In this document: one piece after another, positions 15,628 to 23,819 of the stretch
Position numbering within the stretch: position 1 is the stretch's first letter
How the letters are laid out: every line of letters begins with the position of its first letter
Assembly: GCA_015059065.1 (NCBI GenBank)
Contig: SVBE01000002.1
Coordinates: 30,835 to 94,834 of the forward strand
DNA: 64,000 bases
Direction of reading: 5' to 3'
From: Erysipelotrichaceae bacterium
GTDB taxonomy: Bacteria > Bacillota_I > Bacilli_A > RFN20 > CAG-826
Made by a program: the position numbers and the translations under genes
The notes under the pieces: model-generated
What the model saw: only the letters and a program-made list of their open reading frames with translations
Database searches by the model: none
What the model was told of the DNA's origin: nothing

Positions 15628-17055
15628 TTATTCAACGAATGTGGCAATCGAATCTTTAATGGAAGTCTCTTTTGCTTCGTGACCGTATTTATCGACTTCG
15701 TTTTTATCTCGCATCTCATGAGTTAGGTTACAAGGACCACCGATACAACCACCGACACAACCCATTCCTTCAATAAAATTGAAATCACGATTTGCTGATT
15801 TGGCTTTGTTGAGCATTAAACGGCAGTTATCAATCCCATCCACAAATACTGGTTTAGCTTCAAAGTCGCTACCTTGTTCTTTTAAGGCTTGTTTCACCGC
15901 ATCGGTAAGACCACCACTACGGGCGAAGATACGGCCATAATATGAGGCGTTATCAAGCTGTGATTCTTCTAGAGATGCAACATCGATTTCACGTGCATCG
16001 ATAAGAGCTTGTAATTCTTCAAATGTTAAAGTGAGATCCACATATTTCTTCACTTCTTCTTGTCTAATTTCTTGTTTCTTAGAAATGCATGGTCCAATGA
16101 ACATAATCTTGCATTCTGGATGTTGTGTTTTAATCCATCTCGCAATCGTTGCCATTGGAGATAAGTTAGAAGAGATGTGCTCCACTAATGTTGGGAAGTT
16201 CTTCTTAATAAAGGCGACAAATGTTGGGCAGCATGAAGAAGTCAAGAATCCTTTTTCTGCTAATTCTTTGGCTTCGTTATAGCTCACCATATCCGCGCCT
16301 AAAGCCGCTTCGACGACATCTTGGAATCCGAGTTTCTTAATCGCTGAGACGACTTGTCCTAATTTATAATCTTTAAACTGGGTGGCAATCGATGGAGCGA
16401 CAATCGCATAGACTGGATATTTCTTACAGTTATCGCTGTCTCTTAAAATTTCAATCGCTTCTTTGATATAGGATTTATCCATGATCGCACCAAATGGGCA
16501 TTGATAGACACAAGCACCGCATTGAATGCATTTGCTGTCATCGATTTTCGCCGCATGATCTTCATCCATAGAAATGGCTCTCACCTTACAGGATTGTTCA
16601 CATGGTCTGATGAAGTTTTGAATCGCATTATATTGGCAAGCTTTCGCGCACATACCACAGTTGATACATTTAGTTTTATCAATATAAGCAGCACGTGTTC
16701 TTTCATCGAATTTAATCGCTTCTTTATGACAAGCTTGTTCACATCTATGAGCGATACAACCACGACATCTATTCGTCACTTCATATCCACCTAATGGACA
16801 TTCATCACAAGCGATTTTAATAACTTCAACGACGTTATCGATATTCTTATTCCCGCCTAATGCGAGTTTCATTCTTTCTAAAACAATCGCTCTTTCTTTA
16901 TAGATACAGCAACGCATCGTGGATTTAGGACCAGGAGAAATACGCTTTGGAATCTCGTTATAATCCTCTAATAAAGTGTTGCTGTAAACAGCTTTAGCAA
17001 TCTCTTTTAAAACTCTATATTTAAGTTCTTGAACTCTTGTATCGAAATGTGGCAT
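15628..17055 (-). CDS. [FeFe]-hydrogenase-like iron-sulfur protein (group B type)
   Basis: A 475-aa protein. The N-terminus (MRCCIYKERAIVLERMKLALGG, CRGCIAHRCEQACHKEAI) is characteristic of group B hydrogenases; two ferredoxin 4Fe-4S motifs follow (CINCGMCAKAC, CIQCGACVYQCPFGA). The H-cluster domain has L1 TSSCCPTF, L2 FIGPCISKKQ and L3 EGMGCVGGCIGGPC, so all ligand cysteines are present. It should reversibly oxidise or produce H2, or sense it. ATG 17055 with AAGGAGA is preferred over an upstream non-ATG start at 17130. It is the last gene of the redox cluster; maturases HydEFG are not in the window. Confidence 0.85.
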   Translation of the reverse strand: MPHFDTRVQELKYRVLKEIAKAVYSNTLLEDYNEIPKRISPGPKSTMRCCIYKERAIVLERMKLALGGNKNIDNVVEVIKIACDECPLGGYEVTNRCRGCIAHRCEQACHKEAIKFDERTRAAYIDKTKCINCGMCAKACQYNAIQNFIRPCEQSCKVRAISMDEDHAAKIDDSKCIQCGACVYQCPFGAIMDKSYIKEAIEILRDSDNCKKYPVYAIVAPSIATQFKDYKLGQVVSAIKKLGFQDVVEAALGADMVSYNEAKELAEKGFLTSSCCPTFVAFIKKNFPTLVEHISSNLSPMATIARWIKTQHPECKIMFIGPCISKKQEIRQEEVKKYVDLTLTFEELQALIDAREIDVASLEESQLDNASYYGRIFARSGGLTDAVKQALKEQGSDFEAKPVFVDGIDNCRLMLNKAKSANRDFNFIEGMGCVGGCIGGPCNLTHEMRDKNEVDKYGHEAKETSIKDSIATFVE

Positions 17056-17065
17056 ATCTTTCTCC

Positions 17066-18244
17066 TTAATAATAACTAATCTTAACGTTCTTACCGGCTC
17101 TTTTGAGTAAACCAGCAAGTTCATCAACAATTTTCATCTTAATCTTTATATTGATGTGAGTATCTTCGCCTTGGTGAGCAGGATTGACCGCACATCCCAC
17201 GAAGAAGTTGATGTCGGTCGCTTCCTCAAGCAAGATCATCGCGATCTGTGAAGCTCCATCAAGGTTATACTGTCTATCAAAATATAACGCATTGCTATTT
17301 AGATAATCTTCAGCGTAGACCAATACTTTGTTGAGAGTGACAATTCCTTCTGTCACTAGGTCAACACCTTCAATCTTTGCCGTCGGCGGAATCTCTTTAT
17401 CCACATAATCTAAATCGAGAATAAGTGGTTTATTGAGATATCGTGAGACGATGTTTGAAGTCGTGCCCCCACTGACGATATGAGTCCCACCTTTAGAGAA
17501 GAATAAGGACAACATCATTTCATCATCATCTTTATTAGTTGCCGGACCAAATAATAAATTGGCTTGGTTTCTCTCTCTTATCCTAAGCACGGCGACGGTT
17601 GTATCATCACCAGGACGCGCATTATATAAGGCATCGCATTTGGCTACTAATTCAGTGGCTAAGCCTTGGCTAGAGGTATATTTGCTATATATGTTAGCAA
17701 CATAATTTTTAATCTGAGGCAAATCCCAACCGAAATTAAGCGTCTCTCCAACACCTGCGTATTTCACCCCATCACTCATCAACACAAAAGTATCATAGAC
17801 TGAAGCGTGATATTTCGCATGATAAATAGTCTTTCCTTCGACAATAGAAGAAGAATAATCGAGATCTACTATTTTGCCATCATGGACTAAGAAAGGGGTT
17901 GGATTATCAAAATTATAGATTTCCACGAACATATCACCACTCACTTTGATGATGGTGAATGTAGAATATGCGACCTGTCTTTCTTTACATATTGGGAGAG
18001 TTCTCGCAACAGCCTTAACGCATTCTTTAATTGATAAATTGTTCGCTACCATCGTGGAAAGCATCTTGCTTGTTAAGGTCGATAAGATGTTAGCTTTAAC
18101 ACCACTTCCTAAGCCATCAGAAAGGACCATGATGGTCGTATCTTCATCAGGCTTAACAATCTCCACTCTATCCCCACAAAGCTCTTCGCCAAAATGGTTG
18201 ATTGAATGATAACCAGCTTCCACTATGTAGCGATCATTCATCAT
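17066..18244 (-). CDS. SpoIIE/PP2C-type protein phosphatase
   Basis: A 392-aa protein whose first about 240 residues form a PP2C-like SpoIIE domain: CGDRVEI, MVLSDGLGSGVKAN (metal-binding Asp), VLMSDGVKYAGVG and ARPGDDTTVAVLRI. The C-terminal about 150 residues (MLSLFFSKGGTHIVSGGTTSNIV...) are the extension seen in phosphatases linked to sensory hydrogenases. It likely dephosphorylates a Ser/Thr target in response to the hydrogenase-PAS sensor encoded before it. Its start overlaps that gene by 11 bp and it is 10 bp from the group B hydrogenase gene. Confidence 0.85.
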   Translation of the reverse strand: MMNDRYIVEAGYHSINHFGEELCGDRVEIVKPDEDTTIMVLSDGLGSGVKANILSTLTSKMLSTMVANNLSIKECVKAVARTLPICKERQVAYSTFTIIKVSGDMFVEIYNFDNPTPFLVHDGKIVDLDYSSSIVEGKTIYHAKYHASVYDTFVLMSDGVKYAGVGETLNFGWDLPQIKNYVANIYSKYTSSQGLATELVAKCDALYNARPGDDTTVAVLRIRERNQANLLFGPATNKDDDEMMLSLFFSKGGTHIVSGGTTSNIVSRYLNKPLILDLDYVDKEIPPTAKIEGVDLVTEGIVTLNKVLVYAEDYLNSNALYFDRQYNLDGASQIAMILLEEATDINFFVGCAVNPAHQGEDTHINIKIKMKIVDELAGLLKRAGKNVKISYY

Positions 18245-18641
18245 CTTTTAATGTCTCCTTAAGAGAGGATAATGCCACTTTAGTTTCCGCGATAGATTCA
18301 CCGAGGAGAGAGGAGATTTCTTGAACCGCTCTCATATTCTTTTCGATAACAGCATCGGTGATATCCACAGACTTTTTGAGAATCTCTTCTTGTTTTTGTT
18401 TATGTAATTCTTCTTTTGTAATATCTTTCATAATCGATACTAAAATATGGTGGTTTTGATCAAAAATCGCTGAAGATTCCACATATTTTGAATATTCGCT
18501 TAAATAAATTTTCTTTCTAAGTACTGTCTCTCCAGAAAGAGCAGTATAGAATTCAGTTGGTTCTAAAATAGAAGTGACGCTCTTATGGAAGAGGAACTTT
18601 GGATCCTTCACTCCTAAGATGTTAATCATTGCTCTATTCAT
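18234..18641 (-). CDS. PAS domain remainder of the sensory hydrogenase (downstream part of a split gene)
   Basis: A 135-aa frame that continues, in the same reading frame, the protein encoded at 18657-19913 after one TAA codon. Translated through, the join reads VLDE-stop-LNIQLMNRAMINILG, the normal first strand and helix of a PAS domain; the rest of the PAS fold and a C-terminal helix (KKSVDITDAVIEKNMRAVQEISSLLG) follow. Restart could occur at ATG 18641, 15 nt after the stop, but there is no strong ribosome site. Either the gene is a recent pseudogene or the two parts are translated separately. Confidence 0.6.
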   Translation of the reverse strand: MNRAMINILGVKDPKFLFHKSVTSILEPTEFYTALSGETVLRKKIYLSEYSKYVESSAIFDQNHHILVSIMKDITKEELHKQKQEEILKKSVDITDAVIEKNMRAVQEISSLLGESIAETKVALSSLKETLKDDE

Positions 18642-18656
18642 GAGTTGAATGTTTAA

Positions 18657-19913
18657 TTATTCATCTAATACCATGATGCCAAGAGGCATATTGCTCACGA
18701 TGGTATCAGAGAAAGATTCTGCTTTTTCTAAAAGGGAAGGTAAGCACATTTCCATCACCGCTTTTCCTTGGATGATAGCGATGGCTTTTTCACGACAAGA
18801 ATCATAACCACATGAACCACAGTTCAAGCGTTTTTCTTTATCTTCTTTGCCCATCTTCTTGAGAGTTTCTTCAATATCGATTTCGCTTGGAGTAGCCTCT
18901 GTAAAAACGATTTGACGATAATTTCTTTCAATATCTTTATAGGCAATCTTGCCATCGGTAAAATCTTTTTCACCAGCGCTTCTATTAATCGCTAAATAGC
19001 TAGCAGCCACACTGCCTTTATCTTTATTGACCATTGGGCCATTGACACAGCTACCGCTACAGGCAGACATTTCAATAAAGGCTTTATGAATCTTTCCGTT
19101 AACCACATCGTCTAAAACACGCTTGCAGTTTTCCACTCCATCAATCGCGATATATTCGTAATCCTTTTCTTTGCACTCCATGGATTTGATAACACCACCA
19201 CAAGTTGGGAAGAATCTCGCTTTGGAAAATTCTTTCTTCCAGTTTTCATCCTTTTTAGCAAATTCAAGTCCAGCTTCGTTGAGCCAGGCATCAAGTTCAG
19301 GGAAGGTGAGAACCAAATCGACATAATCGCGGTTGCGATCACATTCATCTTTTTTCGCGATGCATGGACCGATGAAAACAACCTTTGCTCCTGGATGTCT
19401 TGTTTTAATATCTTTACCATGCGCGAGCATAGGAGAAAGAACATTAGCTAAATATGGGGTCGCTTCTGGATAGTGTTTTTGGATGAGGAGATTCACGCTA
19501 TGGCAGCAGCTAGAAATGATGACATCTCTATCTTCCTTAAGCATCTCATCATAGGACTGTTTCACAATCGTCGCACCAATCGCTGTTTCTTCAACTTCTG
19601 AAAAGCCTAATTTCTTAAGTTTATCAGTAATCTCTTCTAATGAAGAATATTGATAATTTGAAATGAAAGATGGGGCTAAGGAAACGATTACTTCTTTATT
19701 TGAAGCGATTAATCTTTTTACTTCTTCAATATCGTTACGCACTTCTTTAACTTGTTGTGGGCAGACCAAATAGCATTCCCCACAGAGAATGCAAGTATCA
19801 TGAATGATGTTTGCTTTATTATTGACAAAAGCAATGGATTTAGTAGGGCAATGACGAATGCATTTATAACAATTTTTACAGTTACTTGTTTTACTTTCTA
19901 AACAGTGGGACAT
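18657..19913 (-). CDS. Sensory [FeFe]-hydrogenase (HydS/group C-like), truncated by in-frame TAA
   Basis: A 418-aa product. Two 4Fe-4S motifs (CKNCYKCIRHCP, CILCGECYLVCP) lead into an H-cluster domain with ISSCCHSV, FIGPCIAKKDE and EMSACSGSCVNGP, then an FeS-like CGSCGYDSCREKA motif and the first strand of a PAS domain (NMPLGIMVLDE) where TAA (18659-18657) interrupts. Group C hydrogenases are believed to sense H2 and signal through attached PAS and neighbouring phosphatases or kinases. ATG 19913 with GGAGAG is chosen over a TTG at 19925. Confidence 0.8.
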   Translation of the reverse strand: MSHCLESKTSNCKNCYKCIRHCPTKSIAFVNNKANIIHDTCILCGECYLVCPQQVKEVRNDIEEVKRLIASNKEVIVSLAPSFISNYQYSSLEEITDKLKKLGFSEVEETAIGATIVKQSYDEMLKEDRDVIISSCCHSVNLLIQKHYPEATPYLANVLSPMLAHGKDIKTRHPGAKVVFIGPCIAKKDECDRNRDYVDLVLTFPELDAWLNEAGLEFAKKDENWKKEFSKARFFPTCGGVIKSMECKEKDYEYIAIDGVENCKRVLDDVVNGKIHKAFIEMSACSGSCVNGPMVNKDKGSVAASYLAINRSAGEKDFTDGKIAYKDIERNYRQIVFTEATPSEIDIEETLKKMGKEDKEKRLNCGSCGYDSCREKAIAIIQGKAVMEMCLPSLLEKAESFSDTIVSNMPLGIMVLDE

Positions 19914-19925
19914 ATTTCTCTCCAA

Positions 19926-20171
19926 CTAAAGCTTCGCCAAAATATGTTTCTTGAAAACTTCATCGAAGTTATTCTCAGTAACACCAGTAATAATCTCGTC
20001 ATCAACTTTCATTGAGACGCCCGCGACGCCGCATTTACCAACGCAGAATGTCGCTTTAAAAGTAACTTTGTCTTCGAGGTGATGCTCAGCTATTGCCGCC
20101 CTCATTAATTCAATAATTCTATAACTTCCTTTGAGGTGGCAGGAAGAGCCGACACAAACAAAAACATTCAT
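19926..20171 (-). CDS. Thioredoxin-like [2Fe-2S] protein (NuoE C-terminal type)
   Basis: An 81-aa protein with the cluster ligands in VCVGSSCHLKGS and FCVGKCGVAGVS, as in the C-terminal domain of NuoE/HydC-type subunits. It is the first gene of the hydrogenase-phosphatase operon and could transfer electrons to the sensor. GGGGAT precedes the ATG. Confidence 0.8.
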   Translation of the reverse strand: MNVFVCVGSSCHLKGSYRIIELMRAAIAEHHLEDKVTFKATFCVGKCGVAGVSMKVDDEIITGVTENNFDEVFKKHILAKL

Positions 20172-20188
20172 ATTTTAATCCCCCATGA

Positions 20189-20204
20189 TAATGCATAAGC
20201 ATTA
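20189..20204. promoter_or_regulatory. Inverted repeat before the hydrogenase cluster
   Basis: TAATGC-ATAA-GCATTA lies between a likely promoter (extended -10, TGATATAGT on the minus strand near 20215-20223) and the first gene. It could be an operator or a UTR hairpin. Confidence 0.3.
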
Positions 20205-20254
20205 CTTTCACTATTACTATATCACAAAAGGAGGTCTTATCCTATCATCAAAAA

Positions 20255-21799
20255 TCAACTGTCTAGTTGGATGATATAATCAACGATATCTTCGTAAAAT
20301 TCCTTTTCGTGGCTGACGAGTATCACTACTCCATCATAATGGTCAATTGCTTTCTTTAACGATTCTTTAGCGATGACATCTAAGTGATTAGTCGGTTCAT
20401 CTAACACAAGAATATTTGATTTAGCAATTGTTAATAAACAAAGACGAGATTTAGCTTCTTCTCCACCGCTTAATTCTTTTAAAGGCCTAATCGCTAAATT
20501 GGATTTCACCCCACACCTAGCGAGCATGCTTCTAATCTCTCCTGGTTTAAAAGAAGGATACACCCTTTCAATTAATTGGACAGGAGTTATTGATAAATCA
20601 GGGTTCTCTGTTTGAGAGAAATAGGCAATCTTTTTCTTCTCGTTAAAAGTGAAGGAACCACTGATAGGAGGAATGATTCCTAATAAAGTTTTTATCAATG
20701 TGGATTTACCGATGCCGTTTTTACCAATGACCGCTATTCTATCTCCTTCTTTTAAGGAAAAAGAAATTGGATTTAATAACGGCTTATTATCATAGCCAAT
20801 CACTAAATCATTAACATCTAAAACATCTCTCCCAATAGATCCAGAGAAAGGGAAATTAAAGAATACTTTGTTTGTATCGTTTGTTGGAGCTTCTAATCTC
20901 TGCAAGTGACTTAATCTTTTTCGATGAGACTTTGCCGCGCGTGCTGATGTTGCGCGTACGATATGAGAAGCAATAAACTGTTCTTCTTTTTTAATATATT
21001 TCTGTTGAGCTGCATAATCCTTTTCGTATTGCTCTTTTCTTATTACTGATTGAGAGAGGAAATAATCATAATCCCCTTTATATCTTTCAATCTTTTTATT
21101 CGATAGATGGAATACGACATTCGCGATCCCTTTCACAAAGTCTTCATCGTGAGAGACGATAAGAAAAGCATTCGGATAATTCTGTAAATATTCTTTTAGC
21201 CAGGCGACATGCTCAACATCTAAATAGTTAGTCGGTTCATCAAGGAGCAAAACATCATTCTTTTCTAGTAGCATCTTCGCGAGATATACTTTCTCTCTTT
21301 GCCCACTGCTGAGCTCTGTTAATTTCACTGGTAATTTGCTTTTAGGAATGCCTAATCCAACGATGATTTTATTGATCTCTGTTTCGATATCATAAAAGTT
21401 TTCATTTAATAAAAACTGGTTGATTTGCTCGGCTTTTTCTAAATATTCGTCGTATTTTGGATTAGAAAAATCACTGCCGAGAAGATAATATTCATTCATC
21501 TCTTTTTCCTTGTCAAAGAGAGGTTTATAAATCTGCTTTAAGAATTCATCAACCGTATAATTATCATTAACTTTATAATGTTGGTCTAGATATGAATAGG
21601 TCACTCTGGGAGTCCATTCAATGCTCCCTTTATCTGGTACAAGTTTTTTAGTTAATAAATCGATAAAAGTCGTCTTGCCACAACCATTTTGACCAACCAA
21701 GACCGCGTGATCTTCACGATTAAGCTGCAAAGAAACTTCATCATAAAGTTCTTTGTCATAATAATTGAATTTTAATCCTGTAACTTTTACTAAACTCAT
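20255..21799 (-). CDS. ABC-F family ATPase
   Basis: A 514-aa soluble protein with two ABC domains in tandem and no membrane segment. Domain 1 has GQNGCGKTT, LSSGQREKVYLAKMLL and LLLDEPTNYLD; domain 2 has GKNGIGKSTL, LSGGEEAKSRLCLL and LVLDEPTNHLD. The linker (KKEEQFIASHIVRATSARAAKSHRKRL) is basic as in ABC-F proteins that act at the ribosome. Members relieve stalled or antibiotic-blocked ribosomes; the exact subclass cannot be set by reading. Confidence 0.85.
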   Translation of the reverse strand: MSLVKVTGLKFNYYDKELYDEVSLQLNREDHAVLVGQNGCGKTTFIDLLTKKLVPDKGSIEWTPRVTYSYLDQHYKVNDNYTVDEFLKQIYKPLFDKEKEMNEYYLLGSDFSNPKYDEYLEKAEQINQFLLNENFYDIETEINKIIVGLGIPKSKLPVKLTELSSGQREKVYLAKMLLEKNDVLLLDEPTNYLDVEHVAWLKEYLQNYPNAFLIVSHDEDFVKGIANVVFHLSNKKIERYKGDYDYFLSQSVIRKEQYEKDYAAQQKYIKKEEQFIASHIVRATSARAAKSHRKRLSHLQRLEAPTNDTNKVFFNFPFSGSIGRDVLDVNDLVIGYDNKPLLNPISFSLKEGDRIAVIGKNGIGKSTLIKTLLGIIPPISGSFTFNEKKKIAYFSQTENPDLSITPVQLIERVYPSFKPGEIRSMLARCGVKSNLAIRPLKELSGGEEAKSRLCLLTIAKSNILVLDEPTNHLDVIAKESLKKAIDHYDGVVILVSHEKEFYEDIVDYIIQLDS

Positions 21800-21872
21800 A
21801 ACTATCCTTCATATAATAACATAATCTTATACCTATAAGAATTCATTATTTCACTAGGATAAGGTAACAAAA

Positions 21873-21893
21873 AAAGCCATTTAATATGGCTTT
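21873..21893 (-). terminator. Terminator after tRNA-Ala
   Basis: On the minus strand AAAGCCAT and ATGGCTTT form an 8-bp stem followed by a T-run, a dozen bases after the tRNA CCA end. Confidence 0.75.
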
Positions 21894-21904
21894 ATTGCAC
21901 AAAT

Positions 21905-21980
21905 TGGTGGATCCGACGAGGATCGAACTCGCTACCTCTTCCATGCCATGGAAGCGCTCTCCCAGGTGAGCTACGGACCC
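21905..21980 (-). tRNA. tRNA-Ala (anticodon GGC)
   Basis: The 76-nt minus-strand sequence folds as a cloverleaf: acceptor GGGTCCG/CGGATCC, anticodon stem CTTCC/GGAAG with loop ATGGCAT (anticodon GGC), T-loop GTTCGATCC and an encoded CCA end. Confidence 0.92.
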
Positions 21981-22033
21981 ATTAGGCGAAATAAATAATA
22001 ATAGAATTTCGCCAATAATTCAATAGAAGATAA

Positions 22034-22711
22034 TTATTTCTTTCCAAGATAATGGTCAATTGGGGAAACAATCGCATAAAATGCGGGGATAGTAATGAAT
22101 AAGAACCAATATACACCCCAACCATTAAAGTTGAAATAATGACCTAAAAATCCTAGTAGCAAATACACAAAAGTCACAAGAAGAGGATAAGCAAAGCGGT
22201 GAATCTTTCTCGTCACTATCGCACTGACAAGTGAACCGATGATACCTGGAATGAAAAATACTAACCATCCCATTGCCCAGCCGATATTGCGGTCAGTAAT
22301 AAATACACCCATCAAAATATAAGCCACTAAAGAGAGAAGGAACATGCTGCCATAAAGAGACTGTATAACCGTGAGCAACTTTGAATGGGTCTTTTGTTTC
22401 TCTTGGCTTTTGATGTGAAGATTGACTTCACCATCATCTGATATCTCAATAGTTTTTGTTTGACGAAATTCTTCTTTGTCTTTTGGATCGACGAATTCAG
22501 GATTGAGCACTTCTTTACCTAATAATTCATCAGTGGTTACACCCAAGATATCGGAAAGAGATAAGATGATAGAAATATCTGGGGAGGCGGAATCATCTTC
22601 CCATTTTTCTATTGCGGCAAGAGAAATACCAAGCTTTTCAGCGATTTCTTCTTTGCTTATATTTTTTTCTTTTCTTAATCTTGCTAATCTTTGTCCAAAT
22701 GTTTCTTTCAT
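22034..22711 (-). CDS. XRE-family regulator with C-terminal membrane domain
   Basis: A 225-aa protein. Residues about 1-65 are a Cro/CI-type helix-turn-helix (FGQRLARLRKEKNISKEEIAEKLGISLAAIEKWE). A charged linker leads to four or five hydrophobic helices (SMFLLSLVAYILMGVFI, WLVFFIPGIIGSLVSAIV, LLVTFVYLLLGFLGHYF, YWFLFITIPAFYAIV). Such membrane-tethered HTH proteins may sense envelope conditions; its targets are unknown. ATG 22711 has GAGGTG at proper spacing. Confidence 0.8.
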   Translation of the reverse strand: MKETFGQRLARLRKEKNISKEEIAEKLGISLAAIEKWEDDSASPDISIILSLSDILGVTTDELLGKEVLNPEFVDPKDKEEFRQTKTIEISDDGEVNLHIKSQEKQKTHSKLLTVIQSLYGSMFLLSLVAYILMGVFITDRNIGWAMGWLVFFIPGIIGSLVSAIVTRKIHRFAYPLLVTFVYLLLGFLGHYFNFNGWGVYWFLFITIPAFYAIVSPIDHYLGKK

Positions 22712-22793
22712 AATAATCACCTCGACATAAAATAATAATTCATTATTATTGGTATTATCACAATCATTTTACCACACACCTATAAAAAAGAAA

Positions 22794-22814
22794 AACAGCC
22801 GTTACGAGGCTGTT
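22794..22814 (-). terminator. Terminator after tRNA-Arg
   Basis: AACAGCC and GGCTGTT form a 7-bp stem with a 7-nt loop, followed on the minus strand by TTTCTTTTTT. Confidence 0.8.
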
Positions 22815-22827
22815 AATCATTAATCTG

Positions 22828-22904
22828 TGGCGCGCTTGAGACGATTCGAACGTCCGACCCCTTCCTTAGGAGGGAAGTGCTCTATCCAGCTGAGCTACAA
22901 GCGC
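22828..22904 (-). tRNA. tRNA-Arg (anticodon CCT)
   Basis: A 77-nt cloverleaf on the minus strand: acceptor GCGCTTG/CAAGCGC, anticodon loop CTCCTAA (anticodon CCT, reads AGG), T-loop GTTCGAATC and an encoded CCA. Confidence 0.92.
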
Positions 22905-22917
22905 AAAAAGAAGGGGT

Positions 22918-23814
22918 TTATAAACCCCTGTTGAAGAATTCAATAACGTCATCACTCACCGTTTTCCAATCGTCTTCATTGAGGATTTCATGACGCATAT
23001 TGGAATAGGTTTTGTGACTCACTTCTTTTAATCCTAATTCTTTATATTGTTGTTCTAATTCTAATGTGAATTTACCGAAGTTAGTGACTGGATCCCCATC
23101 TCCTCCAATAAGGAAGATTGCAGTATCTTTATCAACTTTTTTGAGATTCTCTTCAGTATAAAGAGGAACCATGCCTTCGATAAAGGAGAGACAGAAACCA
23201 TTAGTTGGGCCAAAGCCACATAAAGGATCAGCTTCGTATTTCTTCACATTTTCTTGATTGATAGAAAGCCAGGCGAGTTTGCCTTCTTTCTTATAAGCAT
23301 TAGATAAATTGGCAAACATCAAATTGTTCATCAATCCCGCTTTCTTATTCCAGTTTGAATCGTGGACCACGATCTTCGCGATGAGATGTCCAAGACCAAG
23401 GATTGGGTTTTTGCCACCACTACCACAGATGCAAAGTCTTTTGGATTTGCCTGGGTGTCTTTCTAGGAAAGATTGGCACATAAAACTACCCATGGAATGA
23501 GAGAAAACAAATAGAGGTAAACCGCTTTCATTAAGTTTATCTGCTAATTCAGCATAATTATCGACTTGTTTGTGGAAACCATCTTTTGGCCAAATACCTA
23601 AACCATCTGTTTCCGCATTCTCACCTTGACCGTAAGTATCGATAGAATAAACGTTATAACCAGCTTTGTTGAGCTCTTGGGCAAACTTGTCATATCTTGC
23701 AGCATATTCTTCCATGCCTTCAAAGATCATGACATTGGCTTTTGGCTTTTTGATTTCCCAACAAACACCTCTTCTTGTTTCACCGAGACGATTAACTAAT
23801 TGATATTTTTCCAT
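22918..23814 (-). CDS. Alpha/beta hydrolase (lysophospholipase/monoacylglycerol lipase type)
   Basis: A 298-aa soluble hydrolase of the serine aminopeptidase S33 / monoglyceride-lipase group. The nucleophile elbow is FSHSMGSF, the acid is probably in GGDGDPVTN and the histidine in NMRHEIL near the C-terminus. No signal peptide is present. It follows galE by 5 bp with GGAGAA upstream, so it is the last gene of the galE operon, but no link to sugar metabolism is evident. Confidence 0.8.
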   Translation of the reverse strand: MEKYQLVNRLGETRRGVCWEIKKPKANVMIFEGMEEYAARYDKFAQELNKAGYNVYSIDTYGQGENAETDGLGIWPKDGFHKQVDNYAELADKLNESGLPLFVFSHSMGSFMCQSFLERHPGKSKRLCICGSGGKNPILGLGHLIAKIVVHDSNWNKKAGLMNNLMFANLSNAYKKEGKLAWLSINQENVKKYEADPLCGFGPTNGFCLSFIEGMVPLYTEENLKKVDKDTAIFLIGGDGDPVTNFGKFTLELEQQYKELGLKEVSHKTYSNMRHEILNEDDWKTVSDDVIEFFNRGL

Positions 23815-23819
23815 ATTTA

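Noticed and set aside
20210..20235. TTGTGA before the hydrogenase cluster as a Rex site
   Set aside because: Only one half-site is present; TCACAA at the required distance is missing.
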